From Blastobasis lacticolella (taxonomy: Eukaryota; Arthropoda; Insecta; Lepidoptera; Blastobasidae), in assembly GCA_905147135.1 (NCBI GenBank), contig LR990050.1:3980501-4044500 (forward strand): DNA of 64,000 nt, in the 5' to 3' direction. A program made the position numbers and the translations under genes. Positions 12,106-24,661 of the stretch are shown here, piece after piece (within the stretch, counting starts at the first letter, position 1; the number at the start of each line of letters is the position of its first letter). The notes under the pieces were generated by a model. It made no database searches and was not told where the DNA came from. It saw only the letters and a program-made list of their open reading frames with translations.

Positions 12106-12798
12106 AACTAAAATAAGTACGACGCTAATAGTCAGTCGTGTTATTAACAAAGGCTATTTGTCAATGATTAACGCCTAACACAACTAGAGAATGGTATTTT
12201 TATACTTTTGAGGCATGCTGTCAACAAGAGCTATTTCTATCACAGTTTACATTGGGAATGTATTGTTAGAACAATTCTATGACGTAGCTCGGGGCAGCTA
12301 CGCCGTAACCGCTACGCCGTAGCTGCTACGGAATGCCAAATGCTGCGTTGACGAAATAGAACAAATTCTTCTAATATTATAAAGCTAATTAGATTTGGAT
12401 GACACTGAATGGCTCATCAGACGAATTCTGATGACAACATCACAGTCAAAAGCAAACGGCTGTGACAGCTTTCGATTAACTGAACAATCTACTCGTGTGC
12501 CTAATTAGGCATTAAAGAGACGTTAGCTTAGAATAGCACATACGTTATAATTTATACATAAATTCAATGTGGTTTACGCCGGAACTGGTCCGGAAGATAA
12601 CAACCGAATATCACTCTGGCAAAGGCGCGGGCTAAAGCTAGTCACAAAACAAATCATAACCAATTGGCAATCTGACCATGTTTTGCCATGATATTCAATC
12701 TAGCAGTCGGATCAGAGGTCACAAAGACCTTAGCCTACTTCACATATTGCAATAATCACTGTTGGAGATCACGCAGTTAAAGAATAAATTTAATCTAA
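12106..12798. other. unassigned stretch with CpG-rich short repeats
   Basis: Around 12284-12340 the units GCTACGCCGTAAC, GCTACGCCGTAGC and GCTACGGAA follow each other in an otherwise AT-rich setting. The rest is unrecognised. Confidence 0.45.
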
Positions 12799-13007
12799 TC
12801 ATCTTGGTTGTGTTCTCGCGTACAAGGGCCTGGGGTCCGCCTTGACCATGATCCAGGATTTGGCAGATCAGATAATTACAGTGGAGCGACTGCCATCTGA
12901 CCTCCGTGACCCTGCTATCTGGGCAACCTGACCAGATTGGATCATTGTTGCAGGTTTCATTACGATGTTAACCCTCACCGTAAGAGCATCGGTTAGCATT
13001 CAACTAA
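12799..13007 (-). mobile_element. SINE family B, cut by the 2128-bp duplication
   Basis: CATCTTGGTTGTGTTCTCGC, CCATGATCCAGGATTTGGC, GACCAGATTGGATCATTG and CGTAAGAGCATCGGTTAGC follow the family order. The copy stops at CAACTAA, where other copies continue to GTACATAACTCAT and the tRNA-like head. The block starting TGCGTAG replaces the remainder, giving one precise breakpoint of the duplication. Confidence 0.75.
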
Positions 13008-14553
13008 TGCGTAGTTAAAGAATGCTCGACGGAAAATGCTGCTGCCCGTTTTGTGTTTTACTGAGGTAATCGATGGTCAGCCTCTATGACATTCTTTTAC
13101 AACACCTGTCAATGGAAAGCGTTAGAGCCATAGTCTAATATCAGAGGACAGTTACCGTTAGCATAATAGGTATGAAAACAAAATACTAACGCACGTGTTA
13201 GAAAGGGTGTATAGAGTGTACAGATCTCGAGTGTGAATTTAAGTATGTAGGAGATATTAATTATGGTGGCCTAGTATTTTATCGAAAACTAAGGATGGAA
13301 AGCTTAATTAAATAAAAATAGGGCACATTAGTTATTTATTCAGGAAAGAAGAATATAGAGCATATTTATACACACATTAGAACAAATTAGATAATATTAT
13401 AAGATATTTATTCATATTATAAGATAGGCAATCATAGCAAACAAAGTTACATGGGAAATATAACAATATATTGTGAACATAATAAAACATGGCAAAATAC
13501 ATATTGGAATATATATCCTTAAATGAAGCCTACATCGCATGAGAATTTACACAAATAAATCGATTACAAATCAGCAATATGCACCTAAGTAATACAATGC
13601 AAGTTTATACTTAACTCTGTGTCTGCTCTGGAGCAAAAAGCCCCTCACAGTCTCTCAACTGGGTTTATATAGCCAACATTTAAACGGAAATCGGTTACAT
13701 TTCAACCAATGACAGCACGTTATAATAATTCTAATTACTTTGAAATATTGTGCAAAGATACAAACCAAAAACATCGAAATAGCTCCTAAAACTATTTTTA
13801 TAATTATAAGATAAATTACATATTTAGAAACCTAACTTTTAGTTAAATAGTACAAAATGCACTCAAAGTTTAAACGTCGTTCAGGAATCTCTTACATTAG
13901 TTCAGAAATGTTTATTTATTTGGCAATATTATTTATTATTAATTACGATAGTTTTACAATTGTATAACAATGAAAAATAGACTATAATACCATACATTAT
14001 AACACACGCCTAGCTGTGTATACGTATACAGCCACCCGCACACATTGACAACCAAAACTACATCTTGGCCGATTGACAACCAAATTACGCCTGGCACACA
14101 TGTTTACGAATCCAGCTTCATGTCTCTGTTGACAGCGTTCCATATTTATTATTTGATCTAAGTACTTGTATAACTAGATTATCTTGTCATTCACAAATCC
14201 AGTCCCCTGTAAGGCGCTCCAAAGCTAGCATATACTAGTAGAGGCCCATTTAATATAACGTTCTCAAGCGAGCTTTCGCGGCAAGAGCTGTATCGGCAAA
14301 ACAATACATAGCCTGCGTGATACAGCTACCCTTTAGAGTGCCGGTCAATACCGGTGGCCCCGACCTCGGGCCATGCGTCGACCCAACCTGACCTTCCCGC
14401 CTCTGCGATTCAACGCAAAATCATAAATAAACTAACATTTTACCTGCTGAAAAATAAACGCAGCACCGAGTACCCGCCTCCCCCCGGGACTCCATCTTTT
14501 TTCGGTCCATCCCTGCTTAACTATAACGGGTAAGGCGTTTCATGTGGAACTGT
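13008..14553. repeat. 1546-bp block X, copy 1 (possible LTR)
   Basis: Appears identical to 15136-16681 over its whole length, with the same length and a constant offset of 2128 bp. No open frame of note. Read on the minus strand it looks promoter-like: TATATAAACCC at about 13672-13662, an initiator-like region 25-35 bp downstream, then AATAAA signals near 13408-13413 and 13334-13339. Termini TG (13008) and CA (14541-14542) are compatible with an LTR. No primer-binding site is visible beside it and no gag-pol lies between the copies, so LTR status is a hypothesis. Confidence 0.6.
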
Positions 14554-15135
14554 TCGTGTTTTACTGGATGAGCGACCCAGTTTTTCTATGGCAGGACGTA
14601 GTATTTTTGTTTTAATGTGAAATGTGGTTCGTATTCTTTAACTAAATTATTCAAATTTTTTGTGCGTCTATCCCAAAAATGTCCATTAAACGTGGTTTGT
14701 TCAAAACGCCCTGATGGTGTGCTCCATATCGTTATGGATTACATGTTTCTCGATTCAACATTTTAGTTTCTTTCTCGCGACGTAAAATAAATAATGAATA
14801 TTACTTACAATAATTTAATGAATATTATTTTACAATAATTTAAACCTACAATTAATCTACAAAAGTAGAATAATGTCAGAATAGCGGGATTAAATATTTC
14901 GAATGTAGCGCAAATCTACGTTATAGTACATAGAAAAATTGTAACTAATTTAAATTTTTTTTACTAAAATGCAGATGAAGGGGTAACAATAAGACGAAGT
15001 TATTTACTCGAATGGTCTATCACCGAATCCGTAAATCATCCGTATACGCAGGTGTGTAATTTTCGATAAAATTTACTATGTGCGGCGGTGATCATTTACA
15101 GGTTACAGGAGGATCAGGTTGCTCTCTTTTTCGAT
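14554..15135. repeat. block Y, copy 1 (diverged half of the tandem unit)
   Basis: Aligns with 16682-17190 (CTATGGCAGGACGTAGTATT, TCCATATCGTTATGGATTAC, CTACAATTAATCTACAAAAG and ATCCGTATACGCAGGT are shared), but with many substitutions and several indels, roughly 90% by eye. One 22-bp segment (CTGGATGAGCGACCCAG and flanks) is absent from copy 2. Ends at CGAT, where copy 2 of block X starts. Confidence 0.7.
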
Positions 15136-16681
15136 TGCGTAGTTAAAGAATGCTCGACGGAAAATGCTGCTGCCCGTTTTGTGTTTTACTGAGGTAATCG
15201 ATGGTCAGCCTCTATGACATTCTTTTACAACACCTGTCAATGGAAAGCGTTAGAGCCATAGTCTAATATCAGAGGACAGTTACCGTTAGCATAATAGGTA
15301 TGAAAACAAAATACTAACGCACGTGTTAGAAAGGGTGTATAGAGTGTACAGATCTCGAGTGTGAATTTAAGTATGTAGGAGATATTAATTATGGTGGCCT
15401 AGTATTTTATCGAAAACTAAGGATGGAAAGCTTAATTAAATAAAAATAGGGCACATTAGTTATTTATTCAGGAAAGAAGAATATAGAGCATATTTATACA
15501 CACATTAGAACAAATTAGATAATATTATAAGATATTTATTCATATTATAAGATAGGCAATCATAGCAAACAAAGTTACATGGGAAATATAACAATATATT
15601 GTGAACATAATAAAACATGGCAAAATACATATTGGAATATATATCCTTAAATGAAGCCTACATCGCATGAGAATTTACACAAATAAATCGATTACAAATC
15701 AGCAATATGCACCTAAGTAATACAATGCAAGTTTATACTTAACTCTGTGTCTGCTCTGGAGCAAAAAGCCCCTCACAGTCTCTCAACTGGGTTTATATAG
15801 CCAACATTTAAACGGAAATCGGTTACATTTCAACCAATGACAGCACGTTATAATAATTCTAATTACTTTGAAATATTGTGCAAAGATACAAACCAAAAAC
15901 ATCGAAATAGCTCCTAAAACTATTTTTATAATTATAAGATAAATTACATATTTAGAAACCTAACTTTTAGTTAAATAGTACAAAATGCACTCAAAGTTTA
16001 AACGTCGTTCAGGAATCTCTTACATTAGTTCAGAAATGTTTATTTATTTGGCAATATTATTTATTATTAATTACGATAGTTTTACAATTGTATAACAATG
16101 AAAAATAGACTATAATACCATACATTATAACACACGCCTAGCTGTGTATACGTATACAGCCACCCGCACACATTGACAACCAAAACTACATCTTGGCCGA
16201 TTGACAACCAAATTACGCCTGGCACACATGTTTACGAATCCAGCTTCATGTCTCTGTTGACAGCGTTCCATATTTATTATTTGATCTAAGTACTTGTATA
16301 ACTAGATTATCTTGTCATTCACAAATCCAGTCCCCTGTAAGGCGCTCCAAAGCTAGCATATACTAGTAGAGGCCCATTTAATATAACGTTCTCAAGCGAG
16401 CTTTCGCGGCAAGAGCTGTATCGGCAAAACAATACATAGCCTGCGTGATACAGCTACCCTTTAGAGTGCCGGTCAATACCGGTGGCCCCGACCTCGGGCC
16501 ATGCGTCGACCCAACCTGACCTTCCCGCCTCTGCGATTCAACGCAAAATCATAAATAAACTAACATTTTACCTGCTGAAAAATAAACGCAGCACCGAGTA
16601 CCCGCCTCCCCCCGGGACTCCATCTTTTTTCGGTCCATCCCTGCTTAACTATAACGGGTAAGGCGTTTCATGTGGAACTGT
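15136..16681. repeat. 1546-bp block X, copy 2
   Basis: Second copy, equal in length to 13008-14553 and with no difference I could find by eye. Its TATA-like element falls at about 15800-15790 (minus). The left border is the junction CGAT/TGCGTAG; the right border continues into diverged block Y. Confidence 0.7.
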
Positions 16682-17190
16682 GCGTGTTTTTCTATGGCAG
16701 GACGTAGTATTTTTCTTTTAATGAGAAATGTGGTTCGTATTCTTTACCTAAATTGTTCTGAATTTTTTGTGCGTCAATCCCAAAAATGTACATTAAACGT
16801 GGTTTGTTCAAAACCTCGATGTTAATAAGCTCCATATCGTTATGGATTACATATTTCTCGATTAAACATTTTAGTTTCTTTCTCGCGCCGTAAAATAAAG
16901 AATGAATATTACTTACATATTATTTTACAATAATTTAAACCTACAATTAATCTACAAAAGTAGAATAATGTTTGAATAGCGGGATTAAATGTTTCGAATG
17001 TAGCGAAAATCTACGTAATAGTCGAAATATTTTACTATATAAAAAATTTGTTTCTAAAATGTAGATGAACAATAATAAGAAGTTCTCTTCGTCTATCATC
17101 CGTATACGCAGGTAACTTTCAATAAATAAAAATATACAAACCTATGTGCGGCGGTGAACATTTACTATCAGGTTGCCCTCTGTCTCGATT
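16682..17190. repeat. block Y, copy 2
   Basis: Diverged partner of 14554-15135. Unlike copy 1 it runs without a break into GATTGGCTTCCTCCAG, so it appears to keep the original right-hand flank. The 90-codon frame at 17144-17416 starts in its end and shows no family resemblance. Confidence 0.6.
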
Positions 17191-17717
17191 GGCTTCCTCC
17201 AGTATAACGAGCTATTTCAACTATTTCAAAAGTACCACTTCCTACTTACCAAAATCCATCAACTATGCGCACTGTAAGGTTATAAAACCTGCTCTGATCT
17301 TATTAAGCGTTGGCTTACTAATCCAAATTGCTCGAAGCCGGCTACCCGAAACCATACCTCTAATAATTCCAATTAAATTTAATCGAATATCCCTATTACT
17401 AATTCAGCAGCGTTAATCTCTGACCCATGACTTTCTGAGGAGCGACCTGTGATAGAGAATCGTGTCCTTTGCCGTGACAATGTGTGAATGTCGGTGCTGT
17501 CTTGGCATTTTGGCTGACCTTTGCTACCTCACATATACGTCGATTGCTCAGCTGCTAATAGATCTTTATCCTTAGGGCGTTCAGATTTAAATTTAGATTT
17601 GTTTACTTCTCTCTTTAAGTTCTTACATAATGATAATATTCTTATTAGAGATTACATTAGTTCAATAAAGAGATCGTCGAGTTATAAGCATAGAATTATT
17701 TCATAGATAATTGCTTT
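17191..17717. other. unassigned stretch
   Basis: Short open frames only (17144-17416, 17521-17706) without recognisable motifs. Could be a continuation of the element containing block Y. Confidence 0.4.
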
Positions 17718-18014
17718 CATCATCATCGTGGCGTTAAAGTCCCGGTTGTGCTCTTGCGCGAGGGCCTGGGGTCCGCCGTGACCATGATCCAGGATTTAGC
17801 AGGACCTGACCAGATTGGATCATGGTTACACATCCAGTCGCCTGAATGTGCAGGTTTCATCACCATGTTTTCCCTCACCGTAAGAGTATCGGTTAGTATT
17901 CAACTAATGTACATAACTCATAAAACAGTCATTGGTACATGGCCGGAGCGGGATTCGAACCGGGGACCTCTAGCTTACGAGTCAGATATTCTAACCGCTC
18001 GGCCACCGACGCTC
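17718..18014 (-). mobile_element. SINE family B, complete copy
   Basis: Read on the minus strand the element begins GAGCGTCGGTGGCCGAGCGG, an A-box-like tRNA head (TGGCCGAGCGG), with a B box GGTTCGAATCCC about 40 bp further. The body follows (CGGTGAGGGAAAACATGG, GAAACCTGCACATTCAGGCG, ATCCAATCTGGTCAGG, ATCCTGGATCATGGTCACGG) and it ends in a GATGATGA tail. This order defines the family and proves a pol III, tRNA-derived SINE. The head resembles Leu/Ser-type tRNAs but is not a functional tRNA gene. Confidence 0.85.
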
Positions 18015-19848
18015 TTAGATATAATTGCTTTCATACCAGAAAGCAATTTCAAATAATTAATAAATTAAAGTAATATAATAATCAATGTCAAAATAGAAAA
18101 TTAAGACATAAAATTAGACTAAGGTAAAATGATATAAAGCATGTCAAATTATTCTACATGATAGACTCATGTAAATTTCCAAAATAATAGTACCAGTAAG
18201 GTAGGTAACTTATTCAAATAGTCAAACATAATGGTAGAAAAAAATAATTAAATGTCCCTTATTAAATACAAAAATGATAATAAATGATCATTAAACTCAT
18301 ATTGAATAAAATAAAATAAGATTTATTACGAGATTGCAAATGTGTTTTGGAAACGAACGCTTATCATTGCCATAAACAGATCGTATCATCTGTCATCTAT
18401 TTAAATTGAACGTTTTCTAAACTATTGTAGGGTTTGAATACGTGCTTGATGCGTGGATTTGAGATCGCATGTTAAAATGGTGTTACGTATCTGCAGTGTA
18501 GGCAGTAAACACTTGTTTACTCTTTGACTTTTGTTCTCTCTTTAATCTATGGCACGTTTTGTGCATAGCCAATTTTGGTATTGTCAAGATGGTGCAATGA
18601 AAAACTAATGTTGCTTATCATATTAATCAAATAAAACAAAGCAAAGAAAAATAAAATTAATGAAATCACAAAACAACGCTATCTAGGGGCGAATTGTGTT
18701 TCTTTTCGATTTAACTGCTTCGATTTATACCATTACGCGGTTATTTTTATATATTTACTAAGAGTATAAACCATAATACAAATACTAAACACTCAAACGA
18801 ATGAAATTTAATATGGGCGATGAACCTTAAATGTCATATCTACATTGATCCTAGGTGCATCCGAAGCAATCGGGTAAACTCATTGAACAAACAAATCTAC
18901 ACTGAGGCTATAACATAGCGTATCCTTTTGCATACAGCCTCTGCCTAGCCTTATATTTGGTCGACCGCACTAATTATACTCTCCCGAACACACCCAAGGC
19001 CTCACACACGACCAAAGATTGTAAGAAACGTGGATCTATAGACTTTAATACAAAAGCTGTAATATTTTAATCAGTTAGATATTATTGATAACAAGACACC
19101 ATACAAGAGCTCTTTCTGGGTAAGAACCGAATAAGATTCGGTGAAATGAGAAATTCCAAATTAGAAAATTAAATTACAAGATATAGTGATGTGAACGAAT
19201 GTTTAAGAAGGTCAAATCAGTATTATAAAGGACTTTGTTTCAATTAAGTTCTCAGAAACCAAAGAATTAAAGCTTTTATCTTTTACTGCTATTTCTTAAG
19301 ATTTAGATACATTTTTTTCCCGACCAAATTTCTACTTAGACAGAATACCAATTCCAAGAAGCAAAACCGCTTTAGAACATCAACGAGCAAAACATTTGCG
19401 GCTTCGAGATAAAAAGCTTGCAATTTCTGCCGATCATTTAGCAAATCTCCCATCCCATTCTAACTAACAAAGCTAATATAAACACCGCCGACTCCCTCTC
19501 GGCAGTAAAAAAAACGGTTCGAGGAAAAGATACACTAGAAACTTGGGATCCAGCAATCATACTTAACCGACTTTCCGAGATTAAGTTTAAAGTGAATCCA
19601 TTTTTGGAGCTGACTCAAATCCTATGTCAACGCGTTTGAATTATTCCAAATATAACGTTCGCGACGTAAAATGGGATCGGAACGGCAATGTATTTTGGGC
19701 GATAAAAAACGTTTGTTTAAATTTAAATGAATGCTTCAAAAACTAGCTCCGACGTATGTATTGTATACTCTAAAGTGTTTAATGTTTCGTAGTTATTTAT
19801 TTGTAATTTAATGGATTTTCATTGAACATTAGAACGCCAGAAAAATCC
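18015..19848. other. unassigned AT-rich stretch
   Basis: No open frame above 60 codons on either strand, no repeat family recognised. Confidence 0.5.
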
Positions 19849-20099
19849 TACTACTATTATAAATGCGCAAATTTGTGATTTGTGATTTGTGTATGTGTGC
19901 GTATGCGAGTGCGTGTGTGTTACCTCTTCAGGCCTAAACGGATGAATATATTTGCATGGTAATTTGAATATTGGTCGGTATCTAGATTAGGGTCTGGAAT
20001 AAAACATAGGGTAGTATTTAATTGATCCCCCAATCTCCCACCCCCACTTGCGCGATACAACGTGTAGTCCTCGCAGACGAAGCCGCGGGTGAAAAGCTG
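19849..20099 (+). mobile_element. Helitron-type short element (GCGCAAATTTGTG type), degraded
   Basis: CTACTACTATTATAAATGCG at the start, GGCCTAAACGGATGAATAT inside, and CAGACGAAGCCGCGGGTGAA followed by AGCTGAT instead of AGCTAGT at the end. This is the layout of a second, very common lepidopteran non-autonomous Helitron family; the decayed terminus suggests an old copy. Confidence 0.6.
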
Positions 20100-20218
20100 A
20101 TCATAAATTAAAATTTTACATATTCTATTTCAAAATAGAACCGTTTTTTATCTACATAGTATATAAAAATGTTGTTTTACTATAATTTAGAGAATTTATT
20201 CCCAAAGGTTTATATGTA

Positions 20219-20395
20219 TCATCATATCGGCCGAAAGAAGCCCAATACTGGGCATAGACCTCCCCCAGAGATGGAGATCTGCCGACCTGATTTGATGGAC
20301 AAAGGCCGGTTCTGTGCCTTCCGCATCCAGCTGGTACCAGCGATCTTTACCAGGTCGTCAGTCCACCTTGTGGGAGGCCTACCTACGCTGCTTAC
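20219..20395 (+). repeat. dispersed repeat, family C
   Basis: GGCATAGACCTCCCCCAGAG, CCAGCTGGTACCAGCGATC and CAGTCCACCTTGTGGGAGGC match 10511-10795. Abuts a family D element, so two retroposons lie end to end. Confidence 0.65.
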
Positions 20396-20408
20396 ATGTG
20401 TAATATAA

Positions 20409-20671
20409 CAGATCAGCCGTGTGGTGTCCGGCAGAGTAGAATAGCACCAACCCCTTACACTCGTAGGTGTCGTACAAGGCGACTAATGTTTAGAGGCAAA
20501 ACATCTAGAGTCTCCGTAAACTGGAAAATGTGCAGCAGCGTTTCCCATTGTTATGTTTGTAATACTGCGATCTCCAACTCGCCTGCCAAGCGTGGAGATT
20601 ATGACATTAACCTCCCCTTTTGTAGGAGAGGCCCAAAGTCCTGCAGTGGACTGTTATGGGCTGTGATGATG
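20409..20671 (+). mobile_element. short retroposon, family D (CAAGGCGACTAATG type)
   Basis: CCGTGTGGTGTCCGGCAGAG, CACCAACCCCTTACACTCG, GTCGTACAAGGCGACTAATG, ACTGCGATCTCCAACTCGCC and a GATGATGACGA tail. Three reverse copies lie at 26917-27162, 44611-44866 and 48872-49108, all with the same order. The triplet tail on one side and lack of inverted repeats fit a SINE or short LINE-mobilised retroposon. The 188-codon frame across it is incidental. Confidence 0.7.
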
Positions 20672-20871
20672 ACGAAGATAACAGATCAGAACTTAAGAGA
20701 GATAGGGCATAGCGGGGTAACTCTTTCGAATTGGAGCCGCCCGACTGGGGAAGTACCACCACCTTACAGAATATCGCAGCTAAATAATACTCTTTTAAAT
20801 AGTATTAAGCCGGTGAGTAAGGTTTCCAGTGCTCCATGGGGTGGGGATTTGGCGAACCGTGGCTTTGGCAG

Positions 20872-21005
20872 TGGAGTGGCTTTTGCCTTTTTACTGCCAG
20901 AGCAACGTGTTATAGAGGTGGGCAACGCATTGGCGATACTCTTGGTGTTGCTAATGTCTTAGGCAGTAGTGACTACTTCCCATCAGGTTTGCCCATCAAA
21001 TATCA
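20872..21005 (+). repeat. dispersed repeat, family G
   Basis: GGTGGGCAACGCATTGGCGA, TTGGTGTTGCTAATGTCTTA, GGCAGTAGTGACTACTTCCC and ATCAGG match 33756-33840, 60318-60390 and, reversed, 63309-63405. Confidence 0.55.
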
Positions 21006-21255
21006 TAAAAAAAAGGTCAACCCCGAGAAATCTCGTGCGAAGTCGTATCGAGTCGCTAGTTCTCTTATATTGAAAATATTTTGTAGAGCTTTCGTATTTA
21101 CACAAATTTAATTTATTTCTTAGATAACATTTTGTCACCTATTGTATTAAATATTGATAGTATTAAAACCTCCAAGAAATATCTCAATCAAAGGCCAACA
21201 GGCAACGTAAACGCAATTCGGCGACTCCGCGTGTGTTAAGCCTGATGTACATTTT

Positions 21256-21366
21256 GCCACGTGCGAGTGACAAGTGTAAGTGACAAATGACAAGTACTTG
21301 ACGTCACTCGTACTTGTCATTGCTCGTTCAGACGCACTATTTCTCACTTGCACTTTACACTCGCAG
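21256..21366. repeat. nested inverted repeat of CACTTGTCA-like words
   Basis: A 12-bp perfect inverted repeat (21286-21297 and 21310-21321, AATGACAAGTAC) sits inside an outer imperfect pair (GCGAGTGACAAGTG at 21263-21276 and its partner near 21345-21364). Probably a small foldback element or MITE core. Confidence 0.5.
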
Positions 21367-21369
21367 TGT

Positions 21370-23214
21370 GTAGACGTTATTGGCCTAGGACGGCAGGCCG
21401 CCCGATACGACCAGAGACTGCAGGCGGACTGTTAATGAGTGGGACCCTTTACAGATATCTACGAACGGGGGTGTTCGCATACCATTAGGTATGTAATTGA
21501 ATATATCGCAGCCCGATGGTTTAAATAGACAGTTAATTAAATGGCTAGCTTTTTAAGCAATTATTTACTTGAAAATTTGCCTAATTCACAAACTTTCAAA
21601 GTAATGACTAACAAACGATATTGCTCCGAGTTTACGGAGCTCCTCCATGCATTGTCACAACCCTAATCTAACATAAAACCTTATACAAACGAAATCTAAA
21701 ATCTTATAGGTACGAATTAAAACCTAATACATACTATTATTATTGTTTGAGATTATTGTGGTTAGGTTAACTTTAAAGGACATTGCTCGTTGTCCATACA
21801 TAGTTGGCCTAAGATCCAACAGGGAGGTGTATTTACTTTTTGGGTTTTAGATAATGTATATATTCTTTTGAGAATTCGAAAAAAATCTAGACACTGTCGG
21901 ATTTTGAGGTTATAATTACGTCAATAAAAACATTCGGTATGTAGCAATAACTTAGCATTTATTACTGAGTGTAAGGACGTACTTACATTGGATTATAAAT
22001 TGTAGGTAAACGTTTTATTGTCACACTGCTAGGTCAGTCGTAACACTCTGAACTACTGTTTCGAAAACAGCTCTGCTGATATAATTCTCGTCATATCCCG
22101 CTGATGCTGAGTTTTAAAGGCTTGCATCCTTGTTTTCCACCCTACTCGTTATCCAAGTGAGAGCAGTATAGGATACTTAACTACCTTAGTTTTCTTTGAA
22201 TTATCGGTCAAAAAATCTGTCGTTGAAGCGGACCAAACTCCTAGTAGGCTTGACAGATGCGCGCTTCTTGACATTGAACTCTAGGAGTCTAGGAGTCAGG
22301 AGTCTTATAGGGACATGCAAGGGTTTTATTAAGGATTTCCTTTTTTATTTTCGTGTGATTATAAAGTAGGTATAGCATTGTACTAGTACCATATGTCAAA
22401 TGTTATTAGTCTTTGGCGCTATTATATGTTGTTGGTCTTTGGCGCACGCCTATGAAGTTTTGTGTACTTCATAGACCGGCCCCGCCCCTTTAGTGAAGTG
22501 CCACGAATAATGAATAACAACAGACAATCGAAAATCGGTATTGATATAATAAAATCGAATATTTAAAATTAACATTTAGGTAACCTTATTATTTTTGTAA
22601 CTAAACTCTTATTTCTTGTTTGAATTTCACCTTAAGAGACCTTTCACAACAACGATTTCGAGTCGCGCGTATTCTACGCAATAGGATGATAGAAATACGC
22701 ACGTGTCATAATCGTTGTTGTAGAAGGGTTTTTAATGTCGTATTAATAAATTATCAATTCAGAAGAAAATAAATAGTTTATTTTGTATAATACGTATAGC
22801 ATAACCATGCAATTATCGATTCCAAGTTCTATGAGAATGATAATCGATAATCGAATAGATTCATTAACGATTTTATACAACCACATCCCTACTGTAATCT
22901 GTCAAAATAGATAATGTCTAAATAGTAACACCGAGGATTATGACGGAAGTGAATACTTTTTAAAATGTTTTCGAAATTTAGAAGTGTCCGTTCTATTAAA
23001 ATATTTGTAATGTACATTATAAAAAGATCTAGTAATTATAGTAAATGTTTCATGCGTGTTGATTCATAGGCCATTTTTAACAATGTCTTTTGTCTACAAC
23101 AATCGATCCATGTAAGAATAGGTGTAATTCAGACAATGTTTATAGCGAAAATAATCAAAAAGTGTTAAAAAATTATGTAAATAAAATATGTGCGTCTTAC
23201 CCCGTGCAAGAGCC
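21370..23214. other. unassigned AT-rich stretch
   Basis: No supported gene or repeat. Confidence 0.5.
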
Positions 23215-23395
23215 AGCAAGAGATACAAATCACGGCTATCGTCGGAAGAGGGGGCCATGGCCCACACGTGGGTACCCCAATGATCGACGCTGAGCGTGCG
23301 AGGCGGTTTCGAGAGCGTCTCAAAGCTGCTAAAAGTTAGTTAACGACGCCTGCTCCGGGAGCACAACTACCTCTGCCATTGAATCCGCGAGCATA
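23215..23395 (+). other. GC-rich island with a short open frame
   Basis: A CpG-richer patch in AT-rich DNA. The frame starting with ATG at 23280 reads MIDAERARRFRERLKAAKS and then a stop. This basic, helix-forming tail could be the end of a degraded coding sequence, but no family is recognised. Confidence 0.25.
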
Positions 23396-23911
23396 AACGT
23401 TTCATGTTAAACCAAATTATTTTTTTGAAAAAGAAATAAATGACGACTAAAATCGTAAATAAAAGCTTTGAATTAAAAAAAACGCATAGAAATTGGTTAG
23501 GTAGTTTCTGAGAACTCCACAAATGCCGACTTATTAGTCTGCTGCAGCGCCTCCTGGTGGTCTACTGACAACAAAAACATGACAGAACCTGCTCTGAAAT
23601 TATACGTATTGAATGCAAAAATTTCAACAAAATTGACCCAGTAGTTTTCGACAAAAATTGTAATAGACATACATACCAACACACAAACGCAATTAACCGC
23701 CTCCGTTCCATGCCGTCTGTCGTGGGTAAAAACCAAATGCCGTGTATTTCGGCACAGCCCTACCCGATTTTTACAAGCTTTGATTTAGCTTGCACTGTTC
23801 GACGACTGTTCGTATGTAAGTCGCCCGTCAAAATTTGCAAACCACTTTTCGACCATGTGTTGGTATCTGATTGATTTGAAATTTTGTATACCTATGTAAC
23901 TTAGATGACAT

Positions 23912-24006
23912 AAATAAATAAGTAAATAATGTATTTCTTAAATCAACATTTGAAGTGGTTGAACACTCTCAGTAGACAAGTATTATTTGTCTGTGTGTGT
24001 GTGTGT
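23912..24006 (-). mobile_element. 5'-truncated 3' tail of the 34.4-39.1 kb LINE family
   Basis: ATTTCTTAAATCAACATTTG, GGTTGAACACTCTCAGTAG and ACAAGTATTATTTGTCTGTG match the last ~90 bp of the LINE at 34430-39092 (there at 34450-34530), with a TAAATAAATAAGTAAATAAT stretch as tail. Only the extreme 3' end is present, as expected from abortive target-primed reverse transcription. Confidence 0.75.
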
Positions 24007-24661
24007 TCTAATGTGGTACCATGGAGCTGGTCTGATGATGGAGTCGGACGGTGGTCATAAGAATAATAAGATAACCCCATCGTGTTTGGGCTCTTTGGAA
24101 TGGTCTTGATGAGTATACCGCGAATAAAAGCTCGTTATGAATTTTCATTTTCATTTGAGAATATATTTTTATAGAATAAAACGAACCTGGCTATTATTTT
24201 TACGGGACAGATAATTTATACCTTTACTTTTTTTATTATTGCCGTCTTGTCTGCCGGTCGCTTGTTCGCAGCAAAATGCGTAGGTGTCTACGGAATGAGC
24301 AGAAGCTCCCGGCTAAAGTTTAATTATTTATAAACATGGACTCTCCATAATCAATTCCTTTGTGCCGGCGAAATTGTCGCAAATAATGTTAGGGACGTGG
24401 ACCCAATAATCTGATATTGTGTATAAAAACCTTTAGAACGGCCTTCGTGTGGGTGCTTGATAAATATAAATAAAGTGTCCTTTTCTGTTGAACTCAAATT
24501 CGGCACTGAAAACTCAACAACATTGTCTTTAATATTTATACTAACAAAATATAGGCTTTTCGTATATATTTTTATATAAGGTATACTGTAACGCCCGAAA
24601 AAAACGTTCCATTATTATTATTCTCGTTATTCAACTAGTCTTAAATTGAAGTTTCTATATG

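Noticed and set aside
17940..18014. Possible tRNA-Leu/Ser gene on the minus strand
   Set aside because: It is the head of a family B SINE repeated across the window.
20396..20962. 188-codon plus-strand frame
   Set aside because: It spans a family D retroposon and a family G repeat; the translated sequence repeats in other copies with stops.
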